A stretch of DNA of 47,977 bases from JAEUUM01 sp038326165 (GCA_038326165.1 JBBQJT010000022.1:1-47977); one strand, 5' to 3'. Positions 7,467 to 16,607 are shown, counted from the first letter of the stretch. Notes: generated from the letters alone by a model not told the origin. Numbers and translations are program-made.

Positions 7467-9464
7467 TTAATAAGCCTGTAAACGCAAAAGAACTTCTTTT
7501 AAACGATGTTCCGCCATGAAAATTTTCTCAAGCTCAATAGCAAATGGAATTGGAGAATCCAAACCTGCGCAACGCATTACTGGAGCATCCAAATCTTCAA
7601 AGCAATGCTCACTGATCCAAGCTGAAATTTCACCTCCAAAGCCACCGGTCATGGTATCTTCATGCAGCACCAAAACCTTATTTGTATTCATAACAGTAGA
7701 TCTTATTGCCTCATAGTCGAGTGGCAACAAGGTTCTTAGGTCCAGAATTTCAGCATCAATTCCTGTAGCTTTTATAGCTGCATTAGCCCAATGTACGCCC
7801 ATTCCATAGGTAATAATACTCATTTCTGAACCAGGTCTATTGATCACAGCTTTTCCAATTGGCGTAGTGTAATAACCTTGTGGAACATCGGCTGTAACTG
7901 CCCTATACAATGCCTTATGCTCAAAATACATAATTGGATTGGGATCTTCGAAAGCAGAAATCAACAATCCTTTGGCATCAATGGGATTGGATGGATACAA
8001 AACCTTCAGTCCGGGCGTGTGGGTAAACCAAGCTTCATTACTTTGACTGTGAAAAGGGCCTGCTCCTACTCCACCACCTGTAGGCATTCGCACTACTACA
8101 TCAGCCGGGGCTCCCCATCTGTAATGCAGCTTTGCTAGATTATTTACAATTTGATTGAAACCACAGGTTACAAAATCGGCAAACTGCATCTCTACCATTG
8201 ATTTGAATCCTTTGAGACTCAGACCCAAAGCGGCACCCAAAATAGCACTTTCACACAATGGAGTATTTCTCACCCTGTTTACTCCAAATTCCTCAACAAA
8301 TCCCTCTGTTATTTTAAAAACACCTCCATAATGACCAATATCTTGTCCCATCAGAATGAGTTGTTCGTGTTTGCGCATAGATTCTCGCATACCATCCGAC
8401 AAGGCATCAACAAACCTCTGCTCCTTCTTTATTGAAGATGGCAGAGTAGGAGTTTGAATAAACGGTATATAAACATCTTCCAATTCCTTGGACTCTGAAG
8501 AATCTATAGTCGGTTGCTCGGCTGTAAATTTCCACGCTTCATCAATCCTGGATTTAAATCCGGAACGGAGTTTCTCAATCTTCTTTGCATTCAAAAGCCC
8601 TTCTTCTATCAAAAAGAGTTCGAAATTGGAAAGTGGATCCTTTAGTGCCCATTCCTCCAATAATTCTTTGGGAACATATTTCACGCCTGAAGCTTCTTCA
8701 TGTCCGCGCATTCGGAAAGTCTTGCACTCTACCAAAACGGGATGGGGATTCTGACGAATTTCTTGAGCAATACGGTTCAATTCCGTGAACATCTCAATAA
8801 TATTGTTGCCGTCCAAGATAACAGACTCCATTCCGTAACCTTTGGCTCGATCCGCAAGGTGCTCGCAAACGTATTGTTCGGATGTTGGGGTTGATAAGCC
8901 ATATCCGTTATTCTCTATCAAGAAAATAACTGGAAGGGACCAGACTGCTGCAGTATTCAACGCTTCGTGAAACTCACCTTGACTCGTTCCTCCTTCTCCT
9001 GTAAATGCAAGGCTGAGTTTGGATTCGCCTTTCAGTTTATGCGCTAGAGCTACGCCATCGGCCAAAGATAACTGTGGACCCAAGTGGGAAATCATTCCAA
9101 CTATATGGTGCTCTAGCGTTCCGAAATGGAATGAACGTTCTCTACCTTTAGAAAACCCGTGCATCTTGCCCTGCCACTGGCAAAACAATCTATCCAATGG
9201 AACTTCACGCGCGGTAAAGACACCTAAATTCCGATGAAGCGTGAAAATGATTTCATCCTTCTGCAAGGCCAAAGCAGCAGCAACGGCGATAGCTTCTTGG
9301 CCAATACCTGAGAACCACTTACTAATTTGACCTTGCCTGAGCAAAATTAGCATTTTATCCTCCACCATGCGGGGGAGCAACAACTCACTATAGAGCTGCA
9401 TCAGTTGATCATCAGTTAAACCTGACTTGCTGTATTGCAATTTGCGAGAGGCCAATGTTTCCAT
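7467..9464 (-). CDS. Fused 2-oxoacid dehydrogenase E1 (alpha + beta)
   Basis: Thiamine-diphosphate E1 component that decarboxylates a 2-oxoacid, most likely branched-chain, and transfers the acyl group to a lipoylated E2. 665 residues combine two normally separate subunits. The alpha part (about 1-330) has the TPP motif beginning GEGGTSQGEF near 156 and ending in ENN at about 184-186. The beta part (from about 345) has MGQDIGHYGG and the C-terminal transketolase domain with LDLRTLLPLD. The fusion is common in Bacteroidota. No E2, E3 or lipoate gene lies alongside, so partners must be elsewhere. The substrate (pyruvate or branched-chain) cannot be decided. It is monocistronic with its own promoter at 9485-9519. 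Confidence 0.93.
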   Translation of the reverse strand: METLASRKLQYSKSGLTDDQLMQLYSELLLPRMVEDKMLILLRQGQISKWFSGIGQEAIAVAAALALQKDEIIFTLHRNLGVFTAREVPLDRLFCQWQGKMHGFSKGRERSFHFGTLEHHIVGMISHLGPQLSLADGVALAHKLKGESKLSLAFTGEGGTSQGEFHEALNTAAVWSLPVIFLIENNGYGLSTPTSEQYVCEHLADRAKGYGMESVILDGNNIIEMFTELNRIAQEIRQNPHPVLVECKTFRMRGHEEASGVKYVPKELLEEWALKDPLSNFELFLIEEGLLNAKKIEKLRSGFKSRIDEAWKFTAEQPTIDSSESKELEDVYIPFIQTPTLPSSIKKEQRFVDALSDGMRESMRKHEQLILMGQDIGHYGGVFKITEGFVEEFGVNRVRNTPLCESAILGAALGLSLKGFKSMVEMQFADFVTCGFNQIVNNLAKLHYRWGAPADVVVRMPTGGGVGAGPFHSQSNEAWFTHTPGLKVLYPSNPIDAKGLLISAFEDPNPIMYFEHKALYRAVTADVPQGYYTTPIGKAVINRPGSEMSIITYGMGVHWANAAIKATGIDAEILDLRTLLPLDYEAIRSTVMNTNKVLVLHEDTMTGGFGGEISAWISEHCFEDLDAPVMRCAGLDSPIPFAIELEKIFMAEHRLKEVLLRLQAY

Positions 9465-9484
9465 AAAATATTATAATCAGAACA

Positions 9485-9519
9485 CAAAGGTACAAATACT
9501 TGCACAATGGAATCGCAAA
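9485..9519 (-). promoter_or_regulatory. Promoter of the E1 gene
   Basis: Minus strand TTTG (9519-9516), 23 nt, TACCTTTG (9492-9485), 20 nt before ATG 9464. Confidence 0.55.
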
Positions 9520-9581
9520 GACAATTCAGCTCAATCAAGCAACCGAGTCAAATAAAACTAGAGCAATATGAAGGCGGACAA

Positions 9582-9824
9582 CTATCGCTTAATCAAACTG
9601 ATTAGAAATAGAAGCACCCAAGCACCTGCTACTGAGACAATAATGTACCACAGTAAACCGCCTCCGCCAATACCAAATTTTCCGGCAAGCCATCCGCCTA
9701 TTACGCCTCCTAAAATACCAACAATAATATTGCCGATCAAACCAAAACCTCCACCCCTAAAAAGCTCTCCAGCCAACCAGCCAGAAATGGCGCCAATAAT
9801 CAAAGACCAAATAATTGGATTCAT
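9582..9824 (-). CDS. GlsB/YeaQ/YmgE-type small membrane protein
   Basis: 80 residues, three hydrophobic glycine-rich segments typical of the transglycosylase-associated (GlsB/YeaQ/YmgE) family of stress-linked inner-membrane proteins. Typical pieces are the N-terminal IIWSLIIGAISGWLAG, the middle IGNIIVGILGGVIGGWL and a C-terminal helix. The biochemical role of the family is not established. It is a single gene with a possible -7 box TATTTTTG on the minus strand at 9855-9848, 23 nt before the ATG. Confidence 0.9.
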   Translation of the reverse strand: MNPIIWSLIIGAISGWLAGELFRGGGFGLIGNIIVGILGGVIGGWLAGKFGIGGGGLLWYIIVSVAGAWVLLFLISLIKR

Positions 9825-9847
9825 AGTGTTGTTTGTTAGATGAACAA

Positions 9848-9855
9848 CAAAAATA
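9848..9855 (-). promoter_or_regulatory. -7 box of the GlsB-type gene
   Basis: TATTTTTG on the minus strand; no good -33 element. Confidence 0.4.
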
Positions 9856-10011
9856 CAATATTATGATATGTTACGTATGTTAACAATCCATTATTTTTAC
9901 AAAAACAATCTATTAGAAAAAACATCTGCATTTTACTAAGATGAAATTTGGTATCAGCGCATTTACAATTTTATGAAAATGATAAAAAATGAAATTAGCA
10001 TTAAATTTTGA

Positions 10012-10044
10012 TTGGAAACATAATAACCAGTCCATCTATCTTTG
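10012..10044 (+). promoter_or_regulatory. Promoter of the deacetylase-like gene, abutting its ATG
   Basis: TTG at 10012-10014, 22 nt, TATCTTTG at 10037-10044, then only 4 nt before ATG 10049. The predicted transcription start therefore falls on or within a base or two of the start codon, implying a leaderless or nearly leaderless mRNA. Confidence 0.65.
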
Positions 10045-10048
10045 CGTG

Positions 10049-10951
10049 ATGCTGAGAATTGCCTACGACCCCATTTATGTATTACCACTTCCGGAAGGGC
10101 ATAGGTTTCCAATGGCTAAGTATGAATTATTGCCTGAGCAATTGGTCTATGAAGGTACCATCACTGAAGATCAGCTGTTTAAGCCTGAGCTATTATCCGA
10201 AGAAATTTTGCTCTTGACGCATACGAGTGAATATTGGGCCAAATTGAGAGATTTGACGCTTAGTGAAAAGGAAGTAAGAAAAATCGGCTTTCCCTTATCT
10301 AAACAAATGATTACCAGGACAAGGGTGATTTCCAAGGGAACAGTTATGGCCACTAAATTTGCAGCACAATATGGCGTAGCAATGAATATTGCAGGGGGCA
10401 CACATCATTCTTATCCCGATCACGGAGAAGGATTTTGTATTCTGAATGATATGGCAGTTGCTTCAAACAATTGGTTACAAAAAAATCCAAAACACAAGAT
10501 CTTGATTGTTGATCTGGATGTGCATCAAGGCAATGGAACTGCAGTAATATTTCAAGATGACGATCGTGTTTTTACATTCAGTATGCACGGTGAAAAGAAT
10601 TACCCATTGCGCAAGGAAAGATCTAGTCTAGACATTGGGCTTGAAGATGGGACCGATGACAAAACTTATCTCAATATCCTCCGTTACAAACTGCCACAAA
10701 TTATTGATCAGGTCAAGCCTGATTTGATATTTTTTCAAAGTGGCGTAGATGTCCTTGCCACAGACAAATTGGGTCGGCTGGGCTTGACTCTAGGTGGTTG
10801 TAAAGAAAGAGATCAGATTGTCATGAAATATGCCAAGCTCAACGCCATTCCACTGGTTATCAGTATGGGAGGCGGTTATTCACACAGTTTACACACCATT
10901 GTAGAAGCACATGCCAATACTTTTCGATCCGCACAGGAAATATTCTTTTGA
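10049..10951 (+). CDS. Histone-deacetylase-family amidohydrolase
   Basis: Arginase/deacetylase-fold zinc enzyme of the histone deacetylase/AcuC family, which removes acyl groups from lysines or polyamines. 300 residues from ATG 10049. A 20-residue longer frame exists from 9989 but the promoter lies inside it. Catalytic features: HHSYPDHGEGFC (H119-H120), VDLDVHQGNG with zinc ligands D157 and H159, a later QSGVDVLATD with the third ligand, and a C-terminal SMGGGYS. Its true substrate in bacteria is unknown. priA follows after 30 nt and may be co-transcribed. Confidence 0.92.
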   Translation: MLRIAYDPIYVLPLPEGHRFPMAKYELLPEQLVYEGTITEDQLFKPELLSEEILLLTHTSEYWAKLRDLTLSEKEVRKIGFPLSKQMITRTRVISKGTVMATKFAAQYGVAMNIAGGTHHSYPDHGEGFCILNDMAVASNNWLQKNPKHKILIVDLDVHQGNGTAVIFQDDDRVFTFSMHGEKNYPLRKERSSLDIGLEDGTDDKTYLNILRYKLPQIIDQVKPDLIFFQSGVDVLATDKLGRLGLTLGGCKERDQIVMKYAKLNAIPLVISMGGGYSHSLHTIVEAHANTFRSAQEIFF

Positions 10952-10981
10952 TGGATAAGGCCTTACCTTTGATTTCCATTT

Positions 10982-13435
10982 ATGTCAACTGAACCAATTT
11001 CAATCATGTATGCTGACGTGCTGCTGCCTCTTGCAGTGCCAAAACCTTACACTTATATCATTCCTAATGACATGCTTGAACAGGCAAAATTTGGAGTGCG
11101 GGCTGAAGTCAGCTTTGGTAGAGGCAAATTATACAGTGGCATTATAGTCAAAGTCCACAACCAAACTCCTGGTTTCAGCAACATCAAGTCCTTACTCAAT
11201 GTATTAGATGATAAGCCTATCATTACTCCCCAATTGTGGGAATTTTGGCAATGGATTGCCACTTATTATTGTTGCCATCCAGGTGAAGTCATGTCTGGTT
11301 CACTACCAGCAAACCTAAAGTTGGGAAGTGAAACTAAATTTCATATAATAGATGACATCAATCTAATCCCGGACCAACTCAATAATGAGGAATGGGTCAT
11401 TGCTGAGGCACTTCAAGTTAGAAGAATTTTAACAATCGAAGACTGTAAGATCATCCTTCAAAAAGAAAGAATCATGCCTGTCGTGAAATCCTTGATCGAA
11501 AAAGGAATCATGGCAGTATCAGAAGAAATACAAAATAAATATAAGCCACGTACTGTAAATATGCTTCGCTTTTTGGAACCATACCGAAGTGACCCTGAAA
11601 CAATAAAAAGAGCTTTTGAACTGACTCTGAAATCTGAAATTCAGACCAACGCGCTTTTAAAAATACTCCAACAAAAAAACAACAAAGACTGGTTGCAAGT
11701 CTCTAGCCTGACGGACGAAAAAATAGCCACTGCTACTTTTAAATCCCTAGAAAAAAAAGGGATTCTTGAAATAATTTCACGTGAAATAAGCAGAATCAAT
11801 GAACACCATCTTGAAGATTCTGATTTGGTGGAATTGGATCAAGCACAAATAGCGGCAATCGAACAAATACAATCAGTCTGGCAAGAAAAAACAGTCTGTC
11901 TGCTCAAAGGTGTAACTGGCAGCGGAAAGACGATGGTTTATATAGAACTTGCCAAGGCAGCTATACAGCAAGGAAAACAAGTATTGATCTTGTTGCCAGA
12001 AATTGCCCTGACCAATCAAATTACGCAGCGGCTAAAGCAATATTTTGTCAAAGAACTATACGTCTATCATTCTAGACTGAATAACAATGAACGTGTGGAA
12101 TTGTGGCAGAAAGTCCAAGAAGGAAAGGGCATTATATTGGGTGCGAGATCTGCTCTTATGTTACCATTTTCGAATTTGGGATTAATCATTGTAGACGAAG
12201 AGCATGATTCAAGTTATAAACAATCAGAACTTAACCCACGATTTCACGCCAGAGATTCCGCAATCTATTATGCAGGACATTTTGGTGCCAAAGTACTATT
12301 GGGAAGTGCCACTCCCTCAGTTGAAAGTTACTACAACGCAAAAAAGGGGAAATATGGATTGGTGCGACTCACAGAGCGATATGGCGGCAGCAGCCTCCCC
12401 GTTTATCAAATTGTGCCCATCAGTGGCCAAGCAGTCCAAGGTAAAGTTTCTATTTTTTCTGAACCATTAATCAACAGCATTATTGCGGCAAAAGCTGAAA
12501 ACAAGCAAGTTATCCTTTTTCAAAATAGACGTGGTTATGCACCGGTGGTCAGCTGCAATACTTGTCAATGGACTATGGACTGCCCCAATTGTGATGTTAA
12601 GTTGACCTACCACAAGTCCAAAAAAATAATGCAATGCCATTATTGTGGTTACCAAACGGAAGTGCCTGCGCGCTGTCCTGCGTGCAACAGCAATGCCATC
12701 CAAATTCGAGGAACCGGAACTGAGAGAATAGCTGAAGACCTTCAGCTGACCTTACCCGACCTCAGGATAGCACGGGTGGATCTTGACACCACAAGAACAA
12801 AAGATGCCGCAATGAGGATTTTTGAATCTTTTGCAGTTGGAGAGTTAGACGTATTGGTCGGAACACAAATGGTGACCAAAGGATTGGATTTCGACCATGT
12901 CTCAACTGTGGGAATTCTGAACCTGGATGCATTATTTTGGTTTCCGGATTATCGTGCACAAGAAAGAGCCTATCAATTGGTAACACAAGTAGCAGGGAGA
13001 GCGGGACGCAGACAGGATCGCGGGAAAATCATTATCCAAACCACCAATCCAAGTCACCCGCTGATCGATTTGCTTATTAAAGCCGACTATGAAATGTTCT
13101 ACCAACGTGAAATAATGGAACGCAATCAATTTCATTATCCACCATTTAGCAAACTGATACACCTTCAAATATGGCACAAGGACCCAAAAAAATTAGACCA
13201 AGCAGTAGCATTTGTCGCCTCTGAACTTTTCAAACATCTCGGAGATTCCGTAAAAGGACCCGTTGACCCTCCAGTGAATCGCATACGAAACCAATATATC
13301 AAAGAATTCCTGATTAAGTTGAACAACCAATCTGGTTTATTGAAGTCAAGCAAGCTATTGTTGCTTGATTTGGAAATTGAGGTTCGGAAAATACCGGGTT
13401 GTTCAGGCGTGAAATATGTAATTGATGTTGGTTAA
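10982..13435 (+). CDS. priA: Primosomal protein N' (PriA helicase)
   Basis: PriA recognises stalled or collapsed replication forks and recruits the primosome to reload DnaB. 817 residues. The N-terminal 3'-DNA-binding domain (about 1-105) is followed by a winged-helix region, then the superfamily 2 helicase core with Walker A GVTGSGKT near 310, DEEH near 404 and motif GSATPSVESY. A zinc-binding insert with paired cysteines (SCNTC, CPNC, CHYC, CPAC) lies at about 522-575. The late motif VAGRAGR is present. The length is typical for Bacteroidota PriA. It lies 30 nt after the deacetylase-like gene; no functional link between the two is apparent. Confidence 0.97.
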   Translation: MSTEPISIMYADVLLPLAVPKPYTYIIPNDMLEQAKFGVRAEVSFGRGKLYSGIIVKVHNQTPGFSNIKSLLNVLDDKPIITPQLWEFWQWIATYYCCHPGEVMSGSLPANLKLGSETKFHIIDDINLIPDQLNNEEWVIAEALQVRRILTIEDCKIILQKERIMPVVKSLIEKGIMAVSEEIQNKYKPRTVNMLRFLEPYRSDPETIKRAFELTLKSEIQTNALLKILQQKNNKDWLQVSSLTDEKIATATFKSLEKKGILEIISREISRINEHHLEDSDLVELDQAQIAAIEQIQSVWQEKTVCLLKGVTGSGKTMVYIELAKAAIQQGKQVLILLPEIALTNQITQRLKQYFVKELYVYHSRLNNNERVELWQKVQEGKGIILGARSALMLPFSNLGLIIVDEEHDSSYKQSELNPRFHARDSAIYYAGHFGAKVLLGSATPSVESYYNAKKGKYGLVRLTERYGGSSLPVYQIVPISGQAVQGKVSIFSEPLINSIIAAKAENKQVILFQNRRGYAPVVSCNTCQWTMDCPNCDVKLTYHKSKKIMQCHYCGYQTEVPARCPACNSNAIQIRGTGTERIAEDLQLTLPDLRIARVDLDTTRTKDAAMRIFESFAVGELDVLVGTQMVTKGLDFDHVSTVGILNLDALFWFPDYRAQERAYQLVTQVAGRAGRRQDRGKIIIQTTNPSHPLIDLLIKADYEMFYQREIMERNQFHYPPFSKLIHLQIWHKDPKKLDQAVAFVASELFKHLGDSVKGPVDPPVNRIRNQYIKEFLIKLNNQSGLLKSSKLLLLDLEIEVRKIPGCSGVKYVIDVG

Positions 13436-13523
13436 ACCCAAATTCAGAGTCTAACTTTGAATTTGTGTTGAAAGAATAATATTTGGAAGTCGTATCTTGA
13501 CGCTTCAACAGTTTTCAAAATAA

Positions 13524-14834
13524 ATGGCTCAGACAGAAAACAAATTAGGGTTGTGGACGAGCAGTTCTCTGGTAACTGGTAACATGATTGGAGCTGGAGT
13601 GTTTTTGATGCCTGCTACCATAGCAACCTATGGCAGCATCAGCTTGGTGGGTTGGTTAGTAGGATCTGTTGGAGCATTTCTGCTGGCAAAGATTTTCAGT
13701 CATCTGAGCAGAATGATGCCAAATGCGGACGGAGGCCCCTATGCTTATTCCAAGGAAGGTCTAGGAGATTTTGCAGGATTTTTGGTGGCTTGGGGCTACT
13801 TATTGTCTACATGGACCACCAATGCAGCACTCGCGGTTGCAATGGTAGGTGCGCTGAGTACTTTTTTTCCGGTTTTGGCTTTTGATCCTATGGGAGCAAT
13901 ATTAACAGGATTGGGAGCAATTTGGTTGATAACATGGATCAATACCCGAGGCATTGTCACTTCAGGTAAATTTCAACTGGTTTCTACCATTCTCAAAATC
14001 GTTCCCTTGATCGTAGTTTCTGTTGGTGGTTTGTTTTTTTTGGATTTTGATAATTTTACACCCTTTAACAGCACTGGCACATCTGACTTTACCGCAATTA
14101 CCACTTCATCAGCACTCATATTTTTTGCATTTGTAGGTGTAGAATGTGCGACCATTCCTTCAGGAAGCGTTGCCAATCCAGAGAAAACCATTTCCAGGGC
14201 TACCATAATTGGAACATTAACTGCCACCGTCATCTATATTCTAAGTAGTGTAAGCATTATGGGTTTGATGCCTGCAAGTGAATTGGCTAAAACTGTAACT
14301 CCTTTCGCTGATGCAGCAGTATTGATGTGGGGCAATGGCGCAAGTTATCTTGTAAGCATTGGGGTTGTAATTGCGGCACTCGGCGCATTGAATGGGTTTA
14401 TCCTTATCCAAGGTCAAATTCCTTTTGCTGTTTCAAAGGACAAATTATTCCCGCCGATATTTAGGAAACTAAATAAAAATGGAGTTCCTGCCATTGGTAT
14501 TGTCATTGGAAGTATAGTTGTGTCCATAATGATGATTATGAATTACACCAAAGGTCTGGCAGATCAATTCAAGTTCTTGATATTGCTTTCAACTCTGACC
14601 GTTCTAATTCCTTACCTTTTTTCATCAGCTGCATACATCGCCATCAAAGTAGAAAGAAATTATATAAAAGTAGGATGGAATCAATCGGTCATTCTGGCTA
14701 CATTGGCTTTCATCTTCTCACTGTGGATGGTAGTTGGATCTGGGCAAGAAACAGTATATTATGGGTTCATATTGCTGATGGCAGGAATTCCATTCTATAT
14801 TTGGAGGGTTTGGAAAAACAAAAAATCGCATTGA
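13524..14834 (+). CDS. APC-superfamily amino acid permease/antiporter
   Basis: 436 residues with about 12 hydrophobic helices. The first helix carries GNMIGAGVFLMP, the substrate-binding signature of the amino acid-polyamine-organocation superfamily. The overall pattern (GGPYAYSKEGLG after helix 2, SGSVANPEKTISRA after helix 6) resembles basic amino acid/polyamine antiporters such as AdiC. The gene ends 31 nt before a dimethylargininase-like gene, so arginine, a methylated arginine, citrulline or ornithine is a reasonable substrate guess. This is inferred from context, not from residues I can assign. Confidence 0.88.
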   Translation: MAQTENKLGLWTSSSLVTGNMIGAGVFLMPATIATYGSISLVGWLVGSVGAFLLAKIFSHLSRMMPNADGGPYAYSKEGLGDFAGFLVAWGYLLSTWTTNAALAVAMVGALSTFFPVLAFDPMGAILTGLGAIWLITWINTRGIVTSGKFQLVSTILKIVPLIVVSVGGLFFLDFDNFTPFNSTGTSDFTAITTSSALIFFAFVGVECATIPSGSVANPEKTISRATIIGTLTATVIYILSSVSIMGLMPASELAKTVTPFADAAVLMWGNGASYLVSIGVVIAALGALNGFILIQGQIPFAVSKDKLFPPIFRKLNKNGVPAIGIVIGSIVVSIMMIMNYTKGLADQFKFLILLSTLTVLIPYLFSSAAYIAIKVERNYIKVGWNQSVILATLAFIFSLWMVVGSGQETVYYGFILLMAGIPFYIWRVWKNKKSH

Positions 14835-14865
14835 GTATAGCTTTTCATGAAACAATTAAATACCT

Positions 14866-15744
14866 ATGAAATTAACCTGCCATTCCGAGGTCGGGCTTAT
14901 AAAAAGCCTCTACTTAAAAGATGTATCAAGTGCTTTTATCAACCAAGAACACATCAATGCGTATTGGGAAAAGTTAAACTATTTGGGAGCTCCTGATTAT
15001 GAAACTGCTCAAAAAGAATATTTAAGTTTTCAATCTATACTGTCAGAACATGATGTCACTATCTTAAAGCTTGATCAAAACGAACTGGTCAATATGGACT
15101 CTATTTATTGCAGAGATGCTTCTATTGCAACAGACGCTGGAATGATCATCTGCAACATGGGAAAGGAATCCAGAAAAAATGAGCCATCCGCCATAAAAGA
15201 AGCTTTTGGGAAGGCCGGTATAGAAGTTCTGGGAATCATCAATGCCCCAGGAACTCTGGAAGGTGGAGATGTGGCCTGGCTTGATAAACATACCCTGGCA
15301 GTTGGACATACCTACCGAAGTAATTTAGAAGGAATCAGGCAGTTGACTAGCATGCTCAAGCCATTAGGAGTTGAAGTAATAACAGTTCCACTACCCCATT
15401 ACAAAGGCCCATCGGATGTTTTTCACCTAATGTCCATCTTAAGTCCTGTAGATTCAAATCTGGCAGTTGTTTACTCAGCCCTCATGCCAATAGGGTTCAG
15501 AAATTTGCTCGTTGAAATGGGTTATGAGTTAATAGAAGTGCCAGAGAATGAATTTGATTCAATGGCTTGCAATGTCCTAGCAATAGCACCAAGATTATGT
15601 ATGATGGTGGATGGAAATCCCATTACTCAAAAAGCATTGGAGGATGCAGGCTGTCAAGTGATTGTTTATGAAGGAGCAGAAATCAGCGTAAAAGGAGGCG
15701 GAGGACCAACTTGTCTCACCCGACCCATTTATAGAGAACTGTGA
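14866..15744 (+). CDS. Amidinotransferase-fold hydrolase, dimethylargininase-like
   Basis: Guanidino-group-modifying enzyme of the arginine deiminase/dimethylarginine dimethylaminohydrolase superfamily, which works through a covalent thiouronium on cysteine. 292 residues. Visible catalytic elements are MDSIYCRDAS (substrate aspartate region), LEGGDVAW near 128-135, the histidine in DVFHLMS near 187, and the nucleophile cysteine in the C-terminal GGGPTCLTRP near 283. The length fits dimethylargininase better than arginine deiminase (about 400 residues). Products would be citrulline plus an amine, or citrulline plus ammonia. It sits 31 nt downstream of the permease gene, probably co-transcribed. 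Confidence 0.85.
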   Translation: MKLTCHSEVGLIKSLYLKDVSSAFINQEHINAYWEKLNYLGAPDYETAQKEYLSFQSILSEHDVTILKLDQNELVNMDSIYCRDASIATDAGMIICNMGKESRKNEPSAIKEAFGKAGIEVLGIINAPGTLEGGDVAWLDKHTLAVGHTYRSNLEGIRQLTSMLKPLGVEVITVPLPHYKGPSDVFHLMSILSPVDSNLAVVYSALMPIGFRNLLVEMGYELIEVPENEFDSMACNVLAIAPRLCMMVDGNPITQKALEDAGCQVIVYEGAEISVKGGGGPTCLTRPIYREL

Positions 15745-15841
15745 TTTTATCACATGATATTACTATGAACCAAATATTGCTGGCTTAAAATTGAGCAGTT
15801 AAAAATTTTATGCCAAATGGATCTCCAATCCGGATTGTTTA

Positions 15842-16498
15842 CTACTCCACGAAAATATTGTCAGCAAATTTTTGACTGACGCTTGATTTTACGCCATTTA
15901 CTTCAATCACCATCAAAGCATCATACGCCTGAACAGACACTACGGATATTTGATTGTTGATTCCCAACCCTACCATAACCACATATTGCAAAAAAGAACT
16001 GGAATTGTCTTTTACTGCTATCATTTTGCAGCTGCTACCAACTGCCACTTCAGATAAGGTTTTTCGGTGTTGGATTTTCATCTCTCCCTTTTTATTGGGG
16101 ATCGGGTCGCCGTGCGGATCAAATTTAGGATAATCCAAAAACTTATCCAGTTTATCAATCAACTTTTCAGATTGAATGTGCTCAAGTTGCTCCGCCACTT
16201 CATGTACCTCATCCCAACTAAACTCTAGCGTACTATACAAAAAGCTTTCCCAAAGCCGATGCTTACGGATGATGTCAATGGCATTTCTTCTACCATCAGA
16301 AGTTAAATTAATCTTTCCGTATTTTTTGTAGTTAACCAATTCTTTGTCTTTCAACTTCTTAAGCATATCATTGACCGTTGCCGGCTTTACACTCAAAATC
16401 ATGGCCAACTCATTAGTACCTGCTTCCAACTTTCCACTTTCGGTGGTAATCTTAAACAATGCCTTGAGGTAGTTTTCCTCCGTAGTAGATAATCCCAT
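15842..16498 (-). CDS. DtxR/MntR-family metal-dependent repressor
   Basis: 218 residues from ATG 16498. A frame from 16528 would begin inside the promoter box at 16533-16526, so the inner ATG is used. The N-terminal winged helix contains TNELAMILSVKPATVNDMLKK as recognition helix-turn-helix, followed by the dimerisation and metal-binding helices with HRLWE and HEVAEQLEHI. A segment reading DPHGDPIP precedes a C-terminal FeoA/SH3-like domain. The position equivalent to MntR Asp8/DtxR Met10 is Asn (TEENYL), so metal preference (Fe or Mn) cannot be predicted. It is divergent from a TonB receptor whose promoter carries a DtxR-like box. Confidence 0.93.
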   Translation of the reverse strand: MGLSTTEENYLKALFKITTESGKLEAGTNELAMILSVKPATVNDMLKKLKDKELVNYKKYGKINLTSDGRRNAIDIIRKHRLWESFLYSTLEFSWDEVHEVAEQLEHIQSEKLIDKLDKFLDYPKFDPHGDPIPNKKGEMKIQHRKTLSEVAVGSSCKMIAVKDNSSSFLQYVVMVGLGINNQISVVSVQAYDALMVIEVNGVKSSVSQKFADNIFVE

Positions 16499-16525
16499 AT
16501 TATGCCTAATTGTAAAATATCCAGA

Positions 16526-16533
16526 CAAAGATA
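16526..16533 (-). promoter_or_regulatory. -7 box of the DtxR-family gene
   Basis: TATCTTTG on the minus strand, 27 nt before ATG 16498. It sits 18 nt from the DtxR-like box, so autoregulation is possible. Confidence 0.5.
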
Positions 16534-16551
16534 CAAAGTAAATGTAACTTT

Positions 16552-16570
16552 ATTTGTTAGACTCACCTAA
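16552..16570 (+). promoter_or_regulatory. DtxR/IdeR-like operator in the TonB receptor promoter
   Basis: The 19-mer ATTTGTTAGACTCACCTAA matches the DtxR/IdeR consensus TTAGGTTAGSCTAACCTAA at 14 positions, including GTTAG and ACCTAA. GTTAG (16556-16560) and CTAAC (16567-16571) form an inverted repeat. It lies between the -33 and -7 elements of the TonB receptor promoter, beside the divergent DtxR-family gene. Bound repressor would block RNA polymerase. Confidence 0.6.
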
Positions 16571-16584
16571 CTTTTATACTTTTG
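16553..16584 (+). promoter_or_regulatory. Promoter of the TonB receptor gene
   Basis: TTTG at 16553-16556, 20 nt, TACTTTTG at 16577-16584; ATG follows at 16608. Spacing is as in the tRNA and rpsP promoters of this window. Confidence 0.65.
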
Positions 16585-16607
16585 CGGACTTAAATATCCC
16601 AAACCTT

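Noticed and set aside
9989..10048. Longer N-terminus for the deacetylase-like protein
   Set aside because: The promoter lies within it and the residues do not resemble the family; ATG 10049 begins the conserved fold.
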